NCBI GenBank assembly: GCA_022496185.1
Contig: WTXG01000181.1
Location: 1 to 64,000, forward strand
Source: Multifurca ochricompacta
Taxonomy: Eukaryota; Basidiomycota; Agaricomycetes; Russulales; Russulaceae
Direction of reading: 5' to 3'
DNA length: 64,000 bases
Within the stretch, counting starts at the first letter, position 1; every line of letters begins with the position of its first letter. The position numbers and the translations under genes were made by a program. Shown piece by piece: positions 10,880 through 22,095 of this stretch. The notes below the pieces were generated by a model. That model saw only the letters and a list, made by a program, of their open reading frames with translations. It made no database searches and had not been told where the DNA came from.

Positions 10880-13028
10880 CACTAATCCAAGTCCATTGAC
10901 CATGATTTCAAAGGATGCTCTTGGCAGAGACTTTGTAAAGCCATCTGCCAGCATCTCACCAGTGGGAGTTCACACTAAGTTAATTATGTGCGAATCTATA
11001 TATTCCCTTATGGCATGGTACTTGATAGGTATGTGCTTTGACCGCCTTCCTGTGACAGGGTTTAATGCTAGATCCACAGCACCCTTATTGTCACAGTGGA
11101 GTAATATAGGGGAGGATACCTCATACCCTAATTCCTCCATAAAAGTCCTATACCACACTGCCTGATTTGCAGCCTCAGAGAGGCTCATATATTCGGCTTC
11201 AGTGGTGGACTGTGCTACTGTTTTCTGCTTTCTGGAACACCATGATATGGCACCATTAGCTAAGAAAAACACATAGCCTGAGGTAGAGTGGCAGTCCTCT
11301 TGATCTCCCCATGAGGAATCTGCAAAGCCGTGAAGGCCACTCTCCCCATTCCCTCCAGAATACTGCAACTTGTAGTCTTTCATACTATTAAGATACTTTA
11401 AGACATATTTTGCAAGTTGCATATGATCTTGAGAGGGATTGGAAGCATATTGGCTAAGGTGCACCACAGCAAAACTGATGTCAGGTCTGCTTCCAATCTG
11501 CACCCATAGCAGAGACCCCATCAACTGTTGGTACTTCTTTATTTCAGAAGTAGATGCCTGGCCATCAAACTTGACCAGATGTACATCAGCACCAGAGGGA
11601 AGAGGAGTATATACTTGGTTGGAATCCCTCATCCCAAACTTCTCAATAATAGATAAAATGTAGGCTGCTTGGTCAATCTCCAGTGTCTTGTTAGGATGAT
11701 CCCTGGTGATGTTAACTCCAAGGTAGGACTGGATTTCTCCTAAGTCAGTCATCTCATATCGATTAGATAGAGCTGACTTCAGCCATGTTATCTTATCATT
11801 GGAGGATCCGAGTATAGTTATGTCATCTACATAAAGAATGACGTAGAGTGAATCATCCCCCTCCTTTTGGTGAAACACATATACTCCTGCATCAGAGTAC
11901 GTCTGAGTAAAGCCCAGTTCATTTAGAACTGCATGGAATTGAAGATTCCATGCTCGGGATGCTTGTTTGAGGCCATATAATGCTTTTTGTAGCCTACAAA
12001 CCTTGGACTCTTGACCAGCAATGACGAAACCAACTGGTTGCTCCATATATATTTCCTCATCCAGATCACCATGTAGGAATGCCAATTTGACATCCATTTG
12101 GTGGATTTCCCAATCCTCTAGTGTAGCTAGTGCTAGTAATAATCTAAGAGATTCAAATCTGGCAACTGGGGAAAATGTTTCGTCAAAGTCCACCCCTTCT
12201 ATTTGGGTGAAACCTTTTGCCACGAGCCTAGCACGAAACTGTCCATCTGGTTTCAGCTTAAAAACCCATTTTGACTTGACAGCCTTCCTTCCTTTTGGAA
12301 GATCCTCAAGGCACCACACATTAAGTTTATCTAAGGCATCCATTTCATATTTACATGCCTCAAGCCATTCACTGGCATTGTCAGACTGCATCGCCTCCTG
12401 AAAAGTCAGGGGATCTCTATAGGAGACACCTGTGGCATTTAGCAATTCCATATGCCCAAGTCTGGAAGAACCCTGCACGAACTCAGCATTATCCTCAGTA
12501 TAAAATCGAGGGTTCATGTGACGTGAATGTTTGGGATGGGCAGTATCAAGATCTAGATCTTCCTGCACAGCCCTGTCACGTTGTTGAGATCATGGACTTT
12601 CCCTAGTAAAAACTGGTTGAGGAAGTCTGCTGACATTCTTTTTAGATTGTCTCTTGGCACGGGTTCTCTGGGGGAGTTCTGATGGTTCCATGATTTGGGA
12701 TGGGGGCGTCTGATAGATAGTAACATCATGTGTGTCATTATCGGGTGTGGTAGGCTCAGGATTTACTTGAGGAGGTTCCACTACCTCCTGTTCCTCAACC
12801 TCGGCTTCCTTATCTTCAGGAGCCTGAGGAACCGTGGCTATTACTGGTTGAGGCTGGACAGGCCTCTCAATTTCTAACACAAAAGGTGTAACTTTTTCTT
12901 TTTGCTTTCCCTTGCTGTCCTTGGCAAGGTTGGATGGGAAGGATCCTTCATCAAATGTCACATCTCTTGACAATATGAAGGATCGAGTATGCATATCCCA
13001 TAATAGATACCCCTTTGAGTGGGGTGCA
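10880..13028 (-). pseudogene. Cop1 pol, C-terminal part: integrase tail, RT and RNase H
   Basis: After the Tc1 insertion the frame resumes with YAPHSKGYLLWDMHTRSFI, a proline/acidic linker, and then a typical copia RT: KLNVWCLEDLPKGRKAVKSKWVFK, QMDVKLAFLHGDL and the YVDDITILGS catalytic box. Copia RNase H follows (GYVFFLANGAISWCSRKQ, STTEAEYMSLSEA, HIPIKYHAIREY). A TGA near 12587 separates the linker from the RT block. A second, near 10967, replaces an arginine CGA in the sequence that continues TPTGEMLADGFTKSLP. Two stops in one copy mean it is not autonomous. Confidence 0.88.
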
Positions 13029-13030
13029 TA

Positions 13031-14623
13031 CAGTGGGTCAAAAAACTGTCCCAATGTTTGCACCATTTCTAGTATTCACTCTATAGCACCTCAGCATTTA
13101 GGAATCTGGTTATGGTGTGGCTGTATGTCTGAAAGCCCTGCTTCCTGGCTACCATTCCCAATTTTGATCAAAGACATTGGCCATGGTATAAGCATTTTAT
13201 GATCAAATCAAATCAATCAATCATCGGGACAGTTTTTTGACCCACATTTTAAATCCACTATCTGCCCAATTACTCCTTTTTTTCACCCCTTTTTGCCTTG
13301 GTAACTCCTTGAATCCTTTTAGTCATCCTTTCTATAACCTTTTGCCATCATTCTGGTGCATTTTTATTCCACTCCTCCACCACCCTCTCCCACAACTCAG
13401 GTACCCCCTTGACTGGTTAAGATCCATCTTCAGATCCACCCAGAGGTGTCCAATGGGGCTAATATTTCAAGGGATTGGGCTATCCATACCTGGCTTCAAT
13501 ATTCCTGTCTTAAAACTGCTGGCTTGCCTTCTTGGAATTGTGTTTTGGGTCATTGTCCTGCTGAAACATGCTTTCACCCTCCACCATTTCCAACTTTTCA
13601 AACCTTTCCACCACTCCGCCATCCAAAATATCACAGTACTGGCATGGATTCATGATCCCCTAAACTCCTGTAAGCATTCCTAGTCCATTCCACCCCATAC
13701 AAGACCAATACCATAAGTTCTTCCTCCTCCATGCTTGACTGTCAGGGTGGTGGTTCTGTCAGAGAGTGGTTACCATGAAAATTGGACAGTGGATGACTGG
13801 AAAAGGATCTTGTGGTCAGGTGAGACTATAATGAACATAATTGGTTCAGACAGAAGGAGCTACACTTGGAAAAATAAGGGAGAACCACCCTCTGACAGAA
13901 CCACCACTCCAACAGTCAAGCATGGAGGAGGAAGAACTTATGGTATTGGTCTTGTATGGGGTGGAATGGACTAGGAATGCTTACAGGAGTTTAGGGGATC
14001 ATGAATCCATGCCAGTACTGTGATATTTTGGATGGCGGAGTGGTGGAAAGGTTTGAAAAGTTGGAAATGGTGGAGGGTGAAAGCATGTTTCAGCAGGACA
14101 ATGACCCAAAACACAATTCCAAGAAGGCAAGCCAGCAGTTTTAAGACAGGAATATTGAAGCCAGGTATGGATAGCCCAATCCCTTGAAATATTAGCCCCA
14201 TTGGACACCTCTGGGTGGATCTGAAGATGGATCTTAACCAGTCAAGGGGGTACCTGAGTTGTGGGAGAGGGTGGTGGAGGAGTGGAATAAAAATGCACCA
14301 GAATGATGGCAAAAGGTTATAGAAAGGATGACTAAAAGGATTCAAGGAGTTACCAAGGCAAAAAGGGGTGAAAAAAAGGAGTAATTGGGCAGATAGTGGA
14401 TTTAAAATGTGGGTCAAAAAACTGTCCCGATGATTGATTGATTTGATTTGATCATAAAATGCTTATACCATGGCCAATGTCTTTGATCAAAATTGGGAAT
14501 GGTAGCCAGGAAGCAGGGCTTTCAGACATACAGCCACACCATAACCAGATTCCTAAATGCTGAGGTGCTATAGAGTGAATACTAGAAATGGTGCAAACAT
14601 TGGGACAGTTTTTTGACCCACTG
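13031..14623. mobile_element. Palindromic Tc1/mariner derivative (copy 1, 1593 bp)
   Basis: The ends are CAGTGGGTCAAAAAACTGTC and its exact inverse, flanked by TA on both sides (13029-13030 and 14624-14625), as for Tc1/mariner. The inverted repeat does not stop at the ends. The whole of 13031 to about 13770 is repeated inverted at about 13884-14623, symmetric about 13827, leaving a loop of roughly 110 bp. The identical 148-residue frames at 13237-13683 (+) and 13971-14417 (-) show how exact the arms are. It sits in copia integrase, whose frame resumes beyond it. A second, broken copy is at 48117-51533. Confidence 0.92.
13735..14417 (+). pseudogene. Tc1 transposase fragment, C-terminal half
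   Basis: From 13735 the plus frame resembles the Tc1 DDE domain: NWTVDDWKRILWSGETIMN, where Tc1 proteins usually have WSDET (here Gly replaces the catalytic Asp), then TWKNKGEPPSDR and TVKHGGG. Further right, in changing frames, it shows remnants of the motifs for the second Asp (FSRTMTQN, resembling QQDNDPKH) and for NPIEHLWVDLK (NISPIGHLWVDLK). The left arm encodes the same C-terminal part on the other strand. No N-terminal DNA-binding (HTH) half is present. It cannot encode a working transposase. Confidence 0.8.
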
Positions 14624-14625
14624 TA

Positions 14626-15906
14626 CCTGACAAAGACCGTCTCTCTGGCTTTGTGATCCAGTTTACATCTTTTATCCTCTGGGACAGTGTAGTAGGCTAA
14701 GCAGCCAAATATTTTAAAGTAAGAGACATCTGGAATGTCCCCATCCAGAAGCTCAAGCAGCGTCCTCCACTTATTAGAGTGGATAGGTGTTCTATTGTAT
14801 ATGTGACAGGCTGCTCACACTGCACATTCCCAGAAACCAAGGGAAAGACCAGCATGATGCAGCATACTGGTAGCCTTTTCCATGATGGTTCTGTTGAACC
14901 TTTCAGCCCTTCCATTCTGTTGTGGGGAATATGGCATTGTCAATTTATGCTCTATGCCAGCCTTCTCAAGTATTGACTTCAGCTCCCTATTGACAAATTT
15001 GCCACCTCGGTCTGTGTGTAAGGTCTTTATTTTCTTGTCTGTTTTATTTTCCAAGAATGCCTTAATGTTACAGAAGACTGATGTAAAATCACTTTTTGCT
15101 TTCATAGCAACAACTAGAGCTGTCCTGCTAAAGTCATCTATGAAGGTGGTGAAATATAGGTTCCCTTGAATTGAGGTACATTGCAAAGGACCAACTAAGT
15201 CACTATGAATGACCTCTAAGGGTGCTGAAGCTCTCTTTTGAGAGGGAGGGAATGGAAGATGGTGTGATTTTCCCATTTCACAGCCATAACACGGCTTGTC
15301 TTCCACTTGGCTATTATTTATGCTAAGGCCTTTTACAGCCTTAGAAGCATGTCTTTTGAGGGCCTCTTTTGACATATATATGACCCATGCACAAATGCCA
15401 GGTATCAAGGCTACTTGATGCAGATTTGTGGGAAGCAGTATTTAAATTCTGCATGGTTTTCCCAAAGACCCAGTAGAGTCCTAGAGCCTTGACACCTTCT
15501 GCTATAATTGTATTATTGTACTTTATTTTGACCTCAGATGGAGAAAATTCCACTGATCCGCCTTTGTCTGTGATGCAGCTAGTCGACAGTATTCTTTCAC
15601 TGCCAGGCATATAAAAGACATTATTTAACTCTAACTCATAGTTATTACGAGTTCTGAGAATGACTTTGCCTGTTCCTTCAACTTGGACTATGGATCCATC
15701 ACCAATTGTCACCTGATGTCCCTTGTGTGGGAAATACTCAGAGAAATCATCTAAGTATGGTGTAAAGTGAGTGGTGGCTCTGCTGTCCATCATCCAAGGA
15801 TTGCTGCCATCATTGACTTCTTGCATATGCTCAGTCATCATATAAAGTGAAATGCGAGGTGTCTCATGCACCTCCTGTATTCTGCCACTACCATTAACTA
15901 CGGTAG
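14626..15906 (-). pseudogene. Cop1 pol, N-terminal part: protease, GAG-pre-integrase, integrase
   Basis: The minus frame at 15341-15871 starts with the protease region, where the active site reads DSRATTHF instead of DSGAT. GAG-pre-integrase follows (WHLCMGH), then integrase (14815-15408) with the CX2C of its zinc finger (PCYGCEMGKSHHLPF), catalytic Asp in IHSDLVGP, Asp in LHTDRGGKF and Glu in QNGRAERFNR. A stop follows FWECAV at about 14812 and the frame continues to the Tc1 insertion. The frame breaks once between the pre-integrase and integrase blocks near 15340-15400. Confidence 0.85.
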
Positions 15907-16860
15907 CTACTTGTGTGGAGTTTGTTTGTACACTGGGGCCTTGCCCCTTCCTCTTGTTGCCCTTTTTGCCTGCATCAGCATTGGCTCTGTCCTGTTTCCT
16001 TTGCCGACATTCATTTGCCTTGTGGCCCGGCTTCTGGCAATAGAAGCAGGTGACATCATTGGACGATGATGCACCTGCAGGTTGTGGCGTGAAATTTGTT
16101 TGTTTTTTATTTTTATTTTTGTTGACATGGGCTGCCTTGTTAAGGGCAGCCCCAACACCACTTCCTGCGGGGCCAGCAAGTCGGCTTTCCTCATTTAGGA
16201 ACCTTTGTACAAGGTCCTGAGGGGAAAGGCGGTCAGGGGACCTGACGCCAGGATTGAGCCAGCAATGGCACTGTAGGATGGAGGCAGGGATTGGAGCAAT
16301 ATAAAGCTCATCTGGAGATCAGAGATCTCCATCCCATTCTCTTTGAGAGTGCTCCTCACATCCAACACACGCTGCAACTGGGGTCTGAATTGTTTACCCT
16401 CCTCCAAGTGGAAGGAGGACACAGAACACCACAAGTTGTAGGTGGCCATGCTACATACTGAGCTGTAGAGTGATTCCAAACACTCATACTTGGCATTGAC
16501 AGTTGGATACGTTCTGTCAGAGGCAATTTGGGAGTATGTTTCTGATGATACTACCATCACCAGAACTCCCATGAGGACCTCCTCCACTCTGTTCCATTCT
16601 AGGTACATAGGCTCTGACCATTGTGCGAAGTGTTTGGCGTACTCATCATCCTTTTCTCCATCTTCTGGCTTCAGCGGATTTAGGAATTCAGGGGCATCAT
16701 GCGTGATGTGCCTCTTCATTCCATTGATCCTGAGCAGGGCTGTGAAGGACACAGACCACTGCTGCCAGTTGGAGCCATCAAGCTTGTCAAACTTGAAGGT
16801 GGGAGGAAAAACAATGGAAGACATTTGAGATGATTTGAAAAAGGTTGATCCTGGTTCCAA
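15907..16860 (-). pseudogene. Cop1 gag (UBN2-type) with zinc knuckle
   Basis: An ATG at 16860, or an internal one at MSSIVFPPTFKF that matches the second copy at 18508, starts a copia gag: FDKLDGSNWQQWSVSFTALL, then RVEEVLMGVLVMVVS and LQSLPPSYSAI, typical of the UBN2/gag domain. The annotated frame stops at 16195 because of a frameshift near 16245. In the next frame it continues through a Lys-rich segment to a knuckle CFYCQKPGHKANEC near 16010-16055 (CX2CX4HX4C). Gag packages the element RNA. Confidence 0.82.
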
Positions 16861-17741
16861 GGAGCAGTTAGAACCAGTTGTCCAGGTCTCATTTAAGAGG
16901 GCCCATCCATTCTGTGGCGCTATGCTTCAGAACTTAAAAAAGTCCTGCCTCTGATGTGCAACTTCTAAGTAGTATAGTAAGCTGTCTAGGCCATCTACAA
17001 CAAGTCCTAAACCCACATCAGGGGGACGTTGTGTAAATAGATGGGGAGTCATGTCATGGAGGAGCCAACCGCAAGTTCCACTAGAGACAAAGGGTATATA
17101 GCCCTTCCTCTAGTGCTGGTGGTGGAGTCCATGATTAAGCCCTAGATGATTGGGGCCATGACTATAGTAGACTATCAGGTTTCCTCTGGTTGGGGCGACC
17201 CCCAACAACGGCAGCAGATACTTCTGCCCAGAGACAAAACCTTCTAGCTACTGTGTAAAACTATAGTAGTTCAAGCCTACTTGTATCGAGCCCAAGCGTC
17301 ATGGGAGTGACTACCCATGCCTTGTTCTAGACCCTAAACTCTACCAGCAGGTTGCTAAACCTGGCTTACGGATCGAGCCAAGCATTGACTGAACCTATAG
17401 CCCCAAGCCTTCTGGGCAAGTGGCCTACTAAGACTATGGATGGGACGAAAACCCAGCTACAACTATGAATACTATTTACTTAGAGCGCACATGAGGAACT
17501 CAAGGTGTTTCACCCGCTTAGGGTCCCTCATCACCTTTTGCAAGAATCCCCTGAGGGACTAGCCAGACAGATCAAGGTGGGCACATAAAGTGCACCACCT
17601 TGTGGACAGTTAAGGGCAAGAGAGATAGAAATTGAAGCTCACAGGAAGACTTGTTGGGAAAGGAGTCTTAAGCTTGGTGAGCTTGAAGAAAGGTTGGACT
17701 GATCAAGAGTGGTCAGTTAGGCGTGCTCAGGGCCCATAACC
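16861..17741. other. Cop1-b leader (untranslated) with primer site
   Basis: About 880 bp of non-coding copia leader lies between gag and the 5' LTR on the minus strand. The same sequence recurs at 18509-20027 (interrupted) and, in part, at 25304-26860. No open frame is supported. Its right end carries the primer-binding site. Confidence 0.75.
17728..17741 (-). promoter_or_regulatory. Cop1-b primer-binding site, initiator-tRNA anticodon-arm type
   Basis: The plus strand reads CAGGGCCCATAACC abutting the LTR, so the minus (RNA-sense) strand reads GGTTATGGGCCCTG. The plus-strand sequence resembles the anticodon arm of initiator methionine tRNA, with CAT in the loop. Copia-type elements are known to prime with a half-tRNA of this kind. 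The identical site occurs at 20014-20027 and 26847-26860. Confidence 0.6.
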
Positions 17742-18241
17742 TGTAGAACAGGCATGTGCGCAGCATACTGACTGTGGATGTTAGTGGGTTAAGCTAGAAA
17801 CAAGTTATACTTCAGAGGTGAAGAAAACTCTGTATTACTATACTACACACCTAGAAACAAGTTATCTACAAGAGACAGTTAGTTAGAGGTATAGTAGTAA
17901 GTAGAGAGATTGGGACTTACACTTCAGAGGTGAAGAAAACTCTGAAGTGTAAGAGACGAAACAGACACCCTTATATACTATCCAAGGGATGGTCTGTGCA
18001 CTGGGAATAAGTCCACAAGTGCCGGACAAAGTCCAAACAATAAACATGAGGGAGAAAGGCCATTGGCCACTACAGAAATCACATGTTACATGGTGTATCA
18101 GTCAGCTACTGCAGAATGTGAGAAAGAAGGTAATAATGATAATGTAAAAGTCCGAAACTCCGGTATCTAATCTAATCTACAAAGTAGCTAATCTAATCAC
18201 CTGATGCCTGAAGCATCACTGAACATCTTCTGTGTTCAACA
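17742..18241 (-). repeat. Cop1-b 5' LTR
   Basis: 500 bp, from TGTAGAACAGG to GTGTTCAACA. It is followed on its left by primer site, leader and gag, so it is the 5' LTR of a second copia copy. On its right it abuts a gag fragment of Cop1-a (18242-18508). No matching TSD can be shown because the left LTR of this copy is missing. Confidence 0.8.
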
Positions 18242-18508
18242 CACCAGAACTCCCATGAGGACTTCCTCCACTCTGTTCCACTCTAGGTACATAGGCTCCG
18301 ACCATTGTGCGAAGTGTTTGGCGTACTTGTCATCCTTTTCACCATCCTCTGGTTTGGGCAGATTCAGGAATTCAGGGGCATTGTGTGTAATGTGCCTCTT
18401 CATTCCATTTATCCTCAGCAAGGCAGTGAAGGACACCGACCATTGCTGCCAATTGGAGCCGTCAAGTTTGTCAAACTTGAAAGTGGGTGGGAAGACAATG
18501 GAAGACAT
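18242..18508 (-). pseudogene. Cop1-a gag, N-terminal fragment
   Basis: Eighty-nine codons from MSSIVFPPTFKFDKLDGS to VEEVLMGVLV correspond almost exactly to the start of the gag at 16828-16560. They break off where the Cop1-b LTR begins. The few differences from the other copy (for example KPEDGEKDDKYAKHF) show that it is a separate copy and not an assembly duplicate. Confidence 0.85.
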
Positions 18509-18945
18509 TGAGATGATTTGTAAAAAAGGGTTGATCCTGGTTCCAAGGAGCAGTTAGAACCAGTTGTCCAGGTCTCATTTAAGAGGGCCCGTCCATTCTG
18601 TGGTGCTATGCTTCAGAACTTAAAAAAGTCCTGCCTCTGATGTGCAACTTCTAAGTAGTATAGTAAGCTATCTAGCGCCATCTACAACAAGTCCTAAGCC
18701 CACATCAGGGGGACATTGTGTAAATAGATGGGGAGTCATGTCATGGAGGAGCCAACCACAAGTTCCACTAGAGACAAAGGGTGTAGAGCCCTTCCTCTAG
18801 TGCTGGTGGTGGAGTCCATGATTAAGCCCTAGATGATTGGGGCCATGACTATAGTAGACTATCAGGTCTCCTCTGGTTGGGGAGAACCCCCAACTATGGC
18901 AGTGGATACTTCTGCCCAGAGACAAGACCTTCTAGCTACTGTGTA

Positions 18946-19531
18946 TGTTACGTCCGGTGTGAGACGTTCCGCACGACTTGTGTGACAGCTTTGTACGTTT
19001 GTTTGGATTAGAGGCCAATAGGGCCTCTAGGAGTTTGAATGGTTAAGTCAAAGTCAAAGGGGCTGTTTCCCAGTGACGATGTTGAGCAGGAAGTACCGAA
19101 AGTACTGAGACAATCGAGTCAGAGGTACGAGGGGAAGTCCAGAAGACAAACACCGATGTATTCAATAAGTCGAGTCTGAGGTCTACAAGGTAGCTACAGC
19201 GGACTTATATACGTAATTCAGTGGGCGTCTATAAGATAAGAACATGGAGTCAAGTGGGCCCGAATATCCGAAAGCGGAGGGCGTAAAGCCTGGCTTCTGA
19301 TAGGGAACTAAGTAAGTGTCTGATCATAAGATAAGGAGATAACGAGATAAGAGGGGTAAGCATAGGTAAACAGTGTATATACAAGTCCAAGCAACAGTCA
19401 CGGGGATGGGAGCAGCACATGTGAGGGATCCCACGAAGGAGATGTGATAAGGAAGTGTAATGTCGGTGGGCGAGTGGGGTCTCTGTTGGGAAGGGTAAAG
19501 AAAATAGGGCTACTGGGCCCTGTTCGTAACA
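18946..19531 (-). repeat. Gy2 solo LTR in the Cop1-a leader
   Basis: 586 bp from TGTTACGTCCGG to GTTCGTAACA, flanked by GTGTA (18941-18945 and 19532-19536). It interrupts the leader sequence that is continuous in the neighbouring copia copy. Confidence 0.92.
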
Positions 19532-20013
19532 GTGTATCTACTATAGTAGTTCAAGCCTACTTGTATCGAGCCCAAGCATCATGGGAGTGACTACCCATGC
19601 CTTGTTCTAGACCCTAAACTCTACCTGCAGGTCGCTAAACCTGGCTTACGGATCGAGCCAAGCATTGACTGAACCTATAGCCCCAAGCCTTCTGGGCAAG
19701 TGGCCTACTAAGACTATGGATGGGACGAAAACCCAGCTACAACTAAGAATACTATTTACTTAGAGCACACATGAGGAACTCAAGGTGTTTCACCCGCTTA
19801 GGGTCCCTCATCACCTCTTGCAAGAATCCCCTGAGGGACTAGCCAGACAGATCAAGGTGGGCACATAAAGTGCACCACCTTGTGGACAGTTAAGGGCAAG
19901 TGAAAAAATATCGAAGCTCACAAGGAAGACTGATTGGGAGAGGGGTCTTGACGCTGGTGAGCTTGAAGAAGTGTTTGGACTGATCATAAAATAAAGAGTC
20001 AGTTAAGCATGGC

Positions 20014-20027
20014 CAGGGCCCATAACC
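20014..20027 (-). promoter_or_regulatory. Cop1-a primer-binding site
   Basis: CAGGGCCCATAACC on the plus strand, directly abutting the 5' LTR, as in Cop1-b and Cop1-c. Confidence 0.6.
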
Positions 20028-20537
20028 TGTCGAACAGGCATGGTGCGCAGCATACTGACTGTTAGTGTTAGTGGGTTAGGCTGCAAAGACAAGTTACTTC
20101 AGAGGTAGAAGAAACTCTATTGTACTATACTACACACCTGCAAAGACAAGTTCTATATACAGAGTTAGTCTAAAGGTAGTGATGATAGTAGAGAGGACGA
20201 CTTACACTTCAGAGGTAGAAGAAACTCTGAAGTGTAAGAGACAAAACAGACACCCTTATATACTATCCAAGGGATGGTCTGTGCACTGGGAATAAGTCCA
20301 CAAGTGCTGGACAGAGTCCAAACAGTAAACAAGAGGGATAAGGCCATTGGCCAGTAAGGAATCACATGCTTGTACATCATTACTAAGGTACATCAGTCAG
20401 CTACTGCGGAATGTGAGAAAGAAAGTAATAATGATATGGTAAATAGTCCAAAACTCCGATATCTAATCTAGTCCACAAAGTAGCTAATCTAATCTCCTGA
20501 TGCCTGAAGCATCACTGAACACGTCCTGTGTTCAACA
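20028..20537 (-). repeat. Cop1-a 5' LTR (right)
   Basis: 510 bp from TGTCGAACAGG to TTCAACA, followed by TSD CCTTC (20538-20542). On the minus strand a TATA stretch (plus-strand TTATATACT near 20256-20264) precedes the presumed transcript start. Nearly identical to 216-673 plus 1183-1235. Confidence 0.9.
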
Positions 20538-22087
20538 CCTTCTTCTTTGTAAAAAAGAAGGATGGAAAACTATGTCCTGTCCAAGATTATCGAGCCTTGA
20601 ATGAAATCACAGTAAAGAATGCCTACCCCCTACCCTTGATCCCAGAACTCATTGACAAACTTCACCATGCTTGCTATTTCACCAAGTTTGATATCCGCTG
20701 GGGATATAACAATATCCATATCAAAGAAGGAGATGAATGGAAAGCCGCCTTTAAGACCAACCGAGGTCTCTTTGAACCCCTTGTCATGTTCTTTGGACTC
20801 TGTAACTCCCCTGCCACATTCCAAGCCTTCATGAACAGAGCCTTCAAAGATCTCCTTGCCACCAACCATGTTGTCATTTATATGGATGACATCTTAATAT
20901 TTACAGACACCATGGAACACCACAGAACACTTACTCACCAAGTCCTCCAGCACCTCCAACAGTTTGACTTATATCTAAAGCCTGAGAAATGTACCTTTGC
21001 TCAGACAACCATTGACTATCTTGGCCTGGTCATCACAGCCAGCCATGTCCAGATGGACCCTGCTAAATTAGAAGGTATTACAAAATGGCCTCCCCCACGC
21101 ACCCTGAAACAACTCCAAGCCTTCCTTGGATTCTGCAACTTCTACCAGCGCTTTATCAAAGACTTCTCCCTTATTTCCCACCCCCTCCATGATCTCACCA
21201 AGAAAGATACCCCTTTCCTCTGGACTTCCAACCATGACCTTGCCTTTTCCACCCTAAAGAATGCTTTCACCACTGCCCCTGTCCTCACCCTCCCTGACCA
21301 TACTAAAGCCTTCTGTGTCATCACTGATGCCAGTGACTTTGCTATTGGTGCTATCCTTGAACAACCTGATGAACTCAATTGCTACCATCCCCTTGCTTTC
21401 CTATCCAAGTCCATGCTGGATGCTGAATGCAACTACAACATCCATGACAAAGAACTTCTTGCCATTGTTCGTGCTCTGGACATGTGGAGACACTACCTTG
21501 AGGGCGCAGCCCTTCCCTTTGAGGTGTGGACTGACCACAACAACCTGACTTACTTCCACTCCAAGCAGAAACTCTCCCATCACCAAGCACGGTGGGCCCT
21601 TGAACTGTCTCAGTACAACTTCACCATTGTTCACAAACCTGGCTCTTTCAACAAATCTGATGCTCTGTCCCAGCATCCAGACCATAAAGAGGGGATAGAG
21701 CATGACAATGATGAGCGCATACTCCTAGACTCTAAGTTTTTTCACATTCAGGCCATGAAAACCACAGTCACAACAACTCATGACTCCACCCTACACCACA
21801 GAATCAAAGACTGCCAAGACCATGATGATGAAGTCACCCAAACCCTGACCACCATCTTGCACAACAGGCCACACTCCCTTACCAAAGGACTGGAGGACTG
21901 GAACCTAGAGAATGGCCTAATCCTACATAAAGGCCAAGTCTACATCCCCAAGTCCCAAGAACTACAAAGAGACATTGTAAAGTTACACCATGACTCCATT
22001 GCCACAGGACATCCAGGCAGATGGAAGACCTATGAACTAGTATCATGAGAATTTTGGTGGCCAGGGATGTCCTCCTTTGTCAAAGAA
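20538..22087 (+). pseudogene. Gy1 pol piece 2: RT, RNase H, integrase zinc finger
   Basis: The frame runs from FFVKKKDGKLCPVQDYRALNE through the RT palm (FTKFDIRWGYNN, GLCNSPATFQ, and the YMDDIL box near 20880). It continues through RNase H (VITDASDFAIGAILEQ, DKELLAIVRALDMWRHYLEG, WTDHNNLTYF) and LSQHPD to the integrase zinc finger (LHHDSIATGHPG). A TGA at about 22046 replaces the arginine expected before EFWWPG. The frame then runs on to SFVKEYVD, where the hAT-like element is inserted. Confidence 0.88.
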
Positions 22088-22095
22088 TATGTGGA

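Larger units (their letters stand above)
18509..20027. other. Cop1-a leader, interrupted by a Gy2 solo LTR
   Basis: Non-coding copia leader, parallel to 16861-17741, continues on both sides of the solo LTR at 18946-19531. Its right end (20014-20027) is the primer site next to the 5' LTR. No genes. Confidence 0.78.
216..20537 (-). mobile_element. Cop1-a: outer Ty1/copia element (minus strand) with nested insertions
   Basis: The element is bounded by near-identical about 510-bp LTRs in the same orientation at 216-1235 (interrupted by a solo LTR) and 20028-20537, with TSD CCTTC outside. The coding strand is minus: gag, protease, integrase and RT/RNase H run from about 18.5 kb down to about 10.9 kb. 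A polypurine run (GGAGGGA on the minus strand) lies next to the left LTR, and the primer site lies at 20014-20027. Inside are a complete Gy2 element (1253-10606), a palindromic Tc1 (13031-14623), a Gy2 solo LTR (18946-19531) and the LTR and leader of another copia (17742-18241). The last means the pol seen here is probably an A/B chimera (see findings). The two outer LTRs differ at only a handful of positions, mostly C/T, so insertion is recent. Confidence 0.85.

Noticed and set aside
13237..13683. 148-residue frame, identical to one at 13971-14417
   Set aside because: The identity is due to the palindrome of the Tc1 derivative; the translation has no protein-family features and is antisense to the transposase C-terminal remnant.
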